DNA of 11,143 nucleotides from Desulfobulbaceae bacterium (GTDB taxonomy: Bacteria; Desulfobacterota; Desulfobulbia; Desulfobulbales; Desulfocapsaceae), in the NCBI GenBank assembly GCA_003509305.1, contig DOMU01000077.1:414-11556 (forward strand), written 5' to 3'. The translations under genes and the position numbers were made by a program. The notes beneath the pieces were generated by a model, which did not search any database, was not told the DNA's origin, and was given only the letters and a program-made list of their open reading frames with translations. Below, piece after piece: positions 8,038-11,143 of this stretch; the first letter of the stretch is position 1; each line of letters opens with the position of its first letter.

Positions 8038-8364
8038 TTATCCGTGAAGTTTCGTCACATCCTGACAATCAATAGTCAGGTAGTAACGATAAACCACAAC
8101 AATGAGACTCAAGCCTATCGCCGCTTCGGCGGCGGCAATCGCCATAATGAACAGGGTGAATATCTGTCCAGTGGCTGGATCAGGCGACAGAAAGCGGTTG
8201 AAAGCCATAAAATTGAGGGCCGCCGAATTGAGAATTATTTCGGCGGAAATCAACATGCCGACAAAATCCCGCCTCGTGATGAAACCGTAAATACCTAGAC
8301 CGAACAGTACCGCCGCAAGCAGCAAATAAGTGGCCAGGTTGTTGTACAGAGTTAGGATTTCCAT
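8038..8364 (-). CDS. nuoK: NADH-quinone oxidoreductase subunit K
   Basis: Small membrane subunit K of complex I (MrpC homologue), 108 residues against about 100 in most bacteria, with three predicted helices. The two buried glutamates of the family are visible: E42 in GMLISAEIILNSAALNF and E80 in AIAAAEAAIGLSLIV. They form part of the half-channel between the quinone chamber and the antiporter-type subunits. The ATG at 8364 has a strong GGAGG site and overlaps the end of nuoJ by 13 bp. The C-terminus (YYLTIDCQDVTKLHG) is a short polar tail. Confidence 0.97.
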   Translation of the reverse strand: MEILTLYNNLATYLLLAAVLFGLGIYGFITRRDFVGMLISAEIILNSAALNFMAFNRFLSPDPATGQIFTLFIMAIAAAEAAIGLSLIVVVYRYYLTIDCQDVTKLHG

Positions 8365-8888
8365 CGCTTCCTCCTCCCTTCTATAGTGATAGCCAAGGCG
8401 CCGAGTATGGCAATAAGCAGCATCACCGAGACAAGTTCGAACACCATGACGTGGGTGGTTAGCAATTGCCTGCCCACTTCTTGAACGCTGCCATCATTGA
8501 TTTTGGCGAATGGTATCCAATTAGTGGTCAGCGCCAGCGCGGCAAAACCAAAGGTAACGAGCGCGGCGCAACAAAAACCGATTGGCCCGTATAAAATATT
8601 CCTGCTACCCATTTGTTCTTTGTCACCGGGCGCGGTGAGCATAATGGCAAAAGCGATGGTGACGGCGATGGCCCCGACGTAGATCAGTATCTGCATCATA
8701 GAGACAAACGGTGAATTGAGGAAAAAATACATCGCCGCGACACCGACGAAACAAACAATCAATCCAGCAAGGGCGCGAACCAGACGTTTCGCGGTAACAG
8801 CGACAATCGCCCCGACCAAGGCCGCCGCCAGCATGAGGAGAAAAATTATACCGACCAGTCCATCGGCGCTAAAAAAAGATGGAGTCAT
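8352..8888 (-). CDS. nuoJ: NADH-quinone oxidoreductase subunit J
   Basis: Membrane subunit J of complex I, 178 residues and about five helices, normal for NuoJ. The most conserved family segment, MQILIYVGAIAVTIAF (about 65-80), corresponds to the TM3 region where a pi-bulge changes conformation during turnover. The last helix, FELVSVMLLIAILGAL (150-165), is also diagnostic, and the protein ends in a basic tail (GRRKRWKS). The ATG at 8888 overlaps the nuoI stop by 4 bp (ATGA), and the 3' end overlaps nuoK by 13 bp. The nuoJ 3' end also contains the nuoK ribosome binding site. No anomaly is seen. Confidence 0.97.
   Translation of the reverse strand: MTPSFFSADGLVGIIFLLMLAAALVGAIVAVTAKRLVRALAGLIVCFVGVAAMYFFLNSPFVSMMQILIYVGAIAVTIAFAIMLTAPGDKEQMGSRNILYGPIGFCCAALVTFGFAALALTTNWIPFAKINDGSVQEVGRQLLTTHVMVFELVSVMLLIAILGALAITIEGRRKRWKS
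8370..8374 (-). promoter_or_regulatory. Ribosome binding site of nuoK
   Basis: GGAGG on the minus strand, 5 nt before the nuoK ATG, inside a purine-rich GGGAGGAGGAAG run within the last codons of nuoJ. It is the strongest Shine-Dalgarno seen in the operon. Confidence 0.8.
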
Positions 8889-9325
8889 TGCCGTTGCTCC
8901 TGAAGTCGTTTGAGAAGATCGAAATAATAGTCTTCTTTGCGCGCGCTCGCTAAATTGTATTCCTTCGAGAAGTCGATCGCTCCGAAATTGCAGGCTTCAA
9001 CACAGCAGCCGCATAACGAACAACGGGTGAAGTCCAGTTTGTAAAGAGTGAGCGTCTTTTTCTTTTCGCCTTCCTTCTTTTCGCCTTCGATGGTGATGCA
9101 ACCCGATGGGCAGGCCCGCTCGCAGGCCATGCAGAGCACGCATTTCGTGGCGCCACTCTCATCCGGCACCAAATCAATGTGGCCTCGGAAGCGGGGAGCC
9201 ATGGTCAGCGTCTCGTAGGGATATTCGACCGTGACCACTGGTGAGAAAAATTCCTTGAAGGAAATGCTCATTCCCACGAACAAACTCCACAAGCCTGTGA
9301 ATATTTCTTGGAAATAGCGAATCAT
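8885..9325 (-). CDS. nuoI: NADH-quinone oxidoreductase subunit I (2x 4Fe-4S ferredoxin-like)
   Basis: Peripheral-arm subunit I, which passes electrons through two 4Fe-4S clusters towards the terminal cluster next to the quinone. It has 146 residues from the ATG at 9325. Cluster ligands: C62, C65, C68, C72 (CVLCMACERAC) and C102, C105, C108, C112 (CSLCGCCVEAC). The N-terminus (about 1-30) is the amphipathic segment that lies on the membrane, followed by the conserved APRFRGH. Between the two cluster motifs is a highly charged stretch with a duplicated EGEKK. A TTG at 9328 extends the frame by one codon, but the ATG has GAAGG at 7 nt, against 4 nt for the TTG. The start overlaps the nuoH stop by 1 bp (TGATG) and the end overlaps nuoJ by 4 bp. 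The C-terminus is charged and helical. Confidence 0.97.
   Translation of the reverse strand: MIRYFQEIFTGLWSLFVGMSISFKEFFSPVVTVEYPYETLTMAPRFRGHIDLVPDESGATKCVLCMACERACPSGCITIEGEKKEGEKKKTLTLYKLDFTRCSLCGCCVEACNFGAIDFSKEYNLASARKEDYYFDLLKRLQEQRQ
9060..9088 (-). repeat. In-frame tandem 15-bp duplication within nuoI
   Basis: The 14-bp word ttcttttcgccttc occurs at 9060-9073 and again at 9075-9088, giving a period of exactly 15 bp. On the coding strand this duplicates five codons, so the protein reads EGEKK twice (about residues 80-89). It falls in the linker between the two 4Fe-4S motifs and keeps the frame. Confidence 0.85.
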
Positions 9326-10320
9326 CAAAACACCTTCAGTAGTCCCGCCGTGAATAGGAGGTTAAAAAGTGACAAGGGAATCAGTACCTTCCAAGAAAGA
9401 TTCAACAGACTGTAAATGGTCGTGCGTGGGAAGGTCCAGCGTATCCAGATGACAGTGGCGATCAGCAGGTAGATTTTAATAATGAACCACCAGACACCAG
9501 GAAACAAGCCAAAAGGACAGGCCCAGCCGCCCAGAAACAGCAGAGCTCCCAAACAGGCTCCCACGACGATGTTGGCGTATTCCCCCATGAAGAACAGGCC
9601 GAAGCCCATACTGCCATATTCGATATGATAGCCGGCGACCAGTTCACTTTCCGCCTCACCCAGGTCGAAAGGGGCGCGGTTGGTCTCGGCGAGTGAGCAA
9701 ATGAAGAAAATCAGAAACGAAAACGGCATCAGCAGGTTGTGAGAATTGCCGAAAAGCGGGAAAATGTTCCAATGAAAAATATTGCCGCTCTGCTGCCGGA
9801 CTATTTCCCGTAAATCGAGACTGCCGCTGATCATTACCACTGTAATCACGGTGATCAGCATGGGAATTTCATAGGCGACCGATTGTGAAATGGCGCGAAT
9901 GGCCGCCATCATTGAGTATTTATTGTGTGAACTCCAACCGGCAAAGAAGAGCGACATGGTACCCAGGGAGGCAAAAGCCAACACGCAGATTAACCCGATA
10001 TTGATATTATGGGCGACCAGAATATCGCTGAACGGAATGGTGAAAAAACTCATCACCGACGGGAACATGGCCAGAACCGGCGCGGTGATGAAAAGCGCTT
10101 TGTCGGCGCCGCCGGGAATCAGCAACTGTTTGGCCATCAGTTTCAAGCCATCCAGAGGCGGTTGGAGCAGTCCAAAAGGCCCGTTGATATTCGGGCCGGG
10201 CCGCCGTTGAATCCGACCGGCGCCACGGCGTTCACACCAGACCAGATAGGCGGCGTTCAGGGCGACGAAAATCACTATGATAATGACTGCCGCAAGGACG
10301 TTGAATAGTGTCAGGCTCAT
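9325..10320 (-). CDS. nuoH: NADH-quinone oxidoreductase subunit H
   Basis: Membrane subunit H of complex I, 331 residues with about eight helices, usual for bacterial NuoH. It forms most of the quinone chamber and the start of the proton path. Conserved blocks seen: ERRGAGRIQRRPGPNINGP (30-48) with FGLLQPPLDGLKL, AGWSSHNKYS (127-136), E151 in QSVAYEIP, and the acidic loop AETNRAPFDLGEAESELVAGY (211-231) followed by HIEYGSMGFGLFFMGEYANI with E234 and E247. The ATG at 10320 lies 18 bp after the nuoD stop with a modest GGGGA site. The 3' end overlaps nuoI by 1 bp. In canonical bacterial operons nuoE, nuoF and nuoG lie between nuoD and nuoH; here nuoH follows nuoD directly. Confidence 0.98.
   Translation of the reverse strand: MSLTLFNVLAAVIIIVIFVALNAAYLVWCERRGAGRIQRRPGPNINGPFGLLQPPLDGLKLMAKQLLIPGGADKALFITAPVLAMFPSVMSFFTIPFSDILVAHNINIGLICVLAFASLGTMSLFFAGWSSHNKYSMMAAIRAISQSVAYEIPMLITVITVVMISGSLDLREIVRQQSGNIFHWNIFPLFGNSHNLLMPFSFLIFFICSLAETNRAPFDLGEAESELVAGYHIEYGSMGFGLFFMGEYANIVVGACLGALLFLGGWACPFGLFPGVWWFIIKIYLLIATVIWIRWTFPRTTIYSLLNLSWKVLIPLSLFNLLFTAGLLKVF
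9333..9337 (-). promoter_or_regulatory. Ribosome binding site deciding the nuoI start
   Basis: GAAGG on the minus strand, 7 nt before the ATG at 9325 but only 4 nt before the in-frame TTG at 9328, so it favours the ATG. It lies within the last codons of nuoH. Confidence 0.65.
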
Positions 10321-10338
10321 AATATCCCCGTAGCTCGG

Positions 10339-11143
10339 TTAACGGTCGATTTCCGGGACAACCAGATCAAGGCTACCGAAGAAAGCCATGGCGTCCATAA
10401 TCATCAGGCCACGGCACGCCTCGTCAAAAAGACTCATGTTGGAGTATGACGGCGATCGCAGCTTCAGGCGATACGGATTTTTTGACCCATCACTTACGAG
10501 GCGGATACCAAAACTTCCTTTGGAAGTCTCCACCGCCTGATAATAATCGCCAACCGCTGGCTTGATGTTTTTCGGCACTTTCTCCGCCATAACCGGGCCA
10601 TCAGGCAATTTGTCGAGCCCTTGCTCAATGATCCGCAGCGACTGCTCGATTTCCGCCATTTTCACTTTATACCGCGCCATCGAATCGCCTTCTGTAAAGA
10701 CTGGCACATCAAAGTCAAATTCGGGATAGACGGAGTAAGGCTCGTTTTTGCGGACATCGTAATTAAGCCCTGAAGCGCGGCAAACCGCGCCAGTGGCGCC
10801 GTATTTCCGGCATATCTCCGGTGACAAATAGGCATTGCCTTCGAGACGTTTACGGAAGATGATATTGCCGGTGATCAATCTGTGGTATTTTTTCAACGAC
10901 TCCCGGCACCTGGGAATGAAAGCGCGGGCGCGGGCGATGAAGGTGTCGTCAATATCGTTGTACAGGCCACCGAAGCGGTAATAGCAGTAGGTCAGGCGGG
11001 CGCCGGTAACCGCTTCCAGCATATCGAGAATATACTCCCGATCCTGAAGCATATACATGAGCGGCGAAAAACCGCCCAAGTCCATGACAAACGAGCCGAC
11101 ACCGAACAAGTGGGAGGCAATGCGATTCAGTTCGACCGTGATA
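10339..11143 (-). CDS. nuoD: NADH-quinone oxidoreductase subunit D, C-terminal part (5' end outside window)
   Basis: 49-kDa-type subunit D of the peripheral arm, whose fold with NuoB and NuoH makes the quinone head-group site. The C-terminal 267 residues are visible, roughly two thirds of a stand-alone NuoD (about 390-400). The frame stays open to the window edge and begins TVELNRIASHLFGVGSF, the conserved ELNRIASHL block in the middle of NuoD, so the start lies upstream. Other family features are LITGNIIFRKRLEG, a GATGAVCRASG-like segment, GSFGIRLVSDGS, and the terminal GSLDLVVPEIDR matching the usual NuoD ending. There is no C-terminal CxxC as in NiFe hydrogenases, so it is a complex I subunit and not a hydrogenase large subunit. 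Whether it is fused to NuoC cannot be seen. It is probably preceded by nuoA, nuoB and nuoC. Confidence 0.97.
   Translation of the reverse strand, partial: ITVELNRIASHLFGVGSFVMDLGGFSPLMYMLQDREYILDMLEAVTGARLTYCYYRFGGLYNDIDDTFIARARAFIPRCRESLKKYHRLITGNIIFRKRLEGNAYLSPEICRKYGATGAVCRASGLNYDVRKNEPYSVYPEFDFDVPVFTEGDSMARYKVKMAEIEQSLRIIEQGLDKLPDGPVMAEKVPKNIKPAVGDYYQAVETSKGSFGIRLVSDGSKNPYRLKLRSPSYSNMSLFDEACRGLMIMDAMAFFGSLDLVVPEIDR

Noticed and set aside
4506..8364. A separate Mrp Na+/H+ antiporter operon inserted into nuo
   Set aside because: No MrpA, B, E, F or G-like genes are present, and nuoK carries the complex I context; only single MrpD-like subunits are seen.
10339..11109. Self-contained 256-residue protein starting with TTG at 11109
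   Set aside because: The frame continues upstream through ELNRIASHL, a conserved internal block of NuoD, so the TTG is an internal leucine and the gene is simply cut by the window.

Overview
The window is almost entirely the membrane-arm part of a respiratory complex I (Nuo) operon, all on the minus strand. It is followed by a Rho-independent terminator and the first part of a UvrD/PcrA-type DNA helicase gene on the same strand. Read in the direction of transcription (right to left), the order is: 3' part of nuoD, nuoH, nuoI, nuoJ, nuoK, an MrpD-like antiporter-type subunit, an 83-residue two-helix membrane protein, a NuoL-like antiporter-type subunit with a C-terminal extension, nuoM, nuoN, terminator, helicase. 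Both outer genes are cut by the window edges. The longest non-coding stretch is about 125 bp (1350-1474) and holds the terminator. There are no RNA genes, mobile elements, CRISPR arrays or origins that I can support.

The genes form a tight transcription unit. nuoH/nuoI, nuoI/nuoJ, nuoJ/nuoK, mrpD-like/small ORF and small ORF/nuoL overlap by 1 to 13 bp; the remaining gaps are 13 to 37 bp. NuoD and NuoI belong to the peripheral arm (quinone-proximal fold and two 4Fe-4S clusters). NuoH holds the quinone chamber in the membrane. NuoJ and NuoK carry the proton path onward, and the antiporter-type subunits form the distal pumping modules.

The main point of interest is that canonical complex I has three antiporter-type subunits (L, M, N), whereas this operon encodes four complete ones. 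A MrpD-like protein and a NuoL-like protein occupy the usual single nuoL position, and an uncharacterised 83-residue membrane protein is translationally coupled between them. The NuoL-like subunit has Asn where the TM7 lysine is expected. No nuoE, nuoF or nuoG lies between nuoD and nuoH or between nuoN and the terminator, so the electron-input module is either encoded elsewhere or absent.

Organism: a bacterium with roughly balanced base composition. The nuoD-H-I-J-K order without EFG, and the MrpD-like subunits inside the nuo operon, recall anaerobes such as Desulfobacterota or uncultured candidate lineages. This taxonomic guess comes from gene order and recollection only and is weak.
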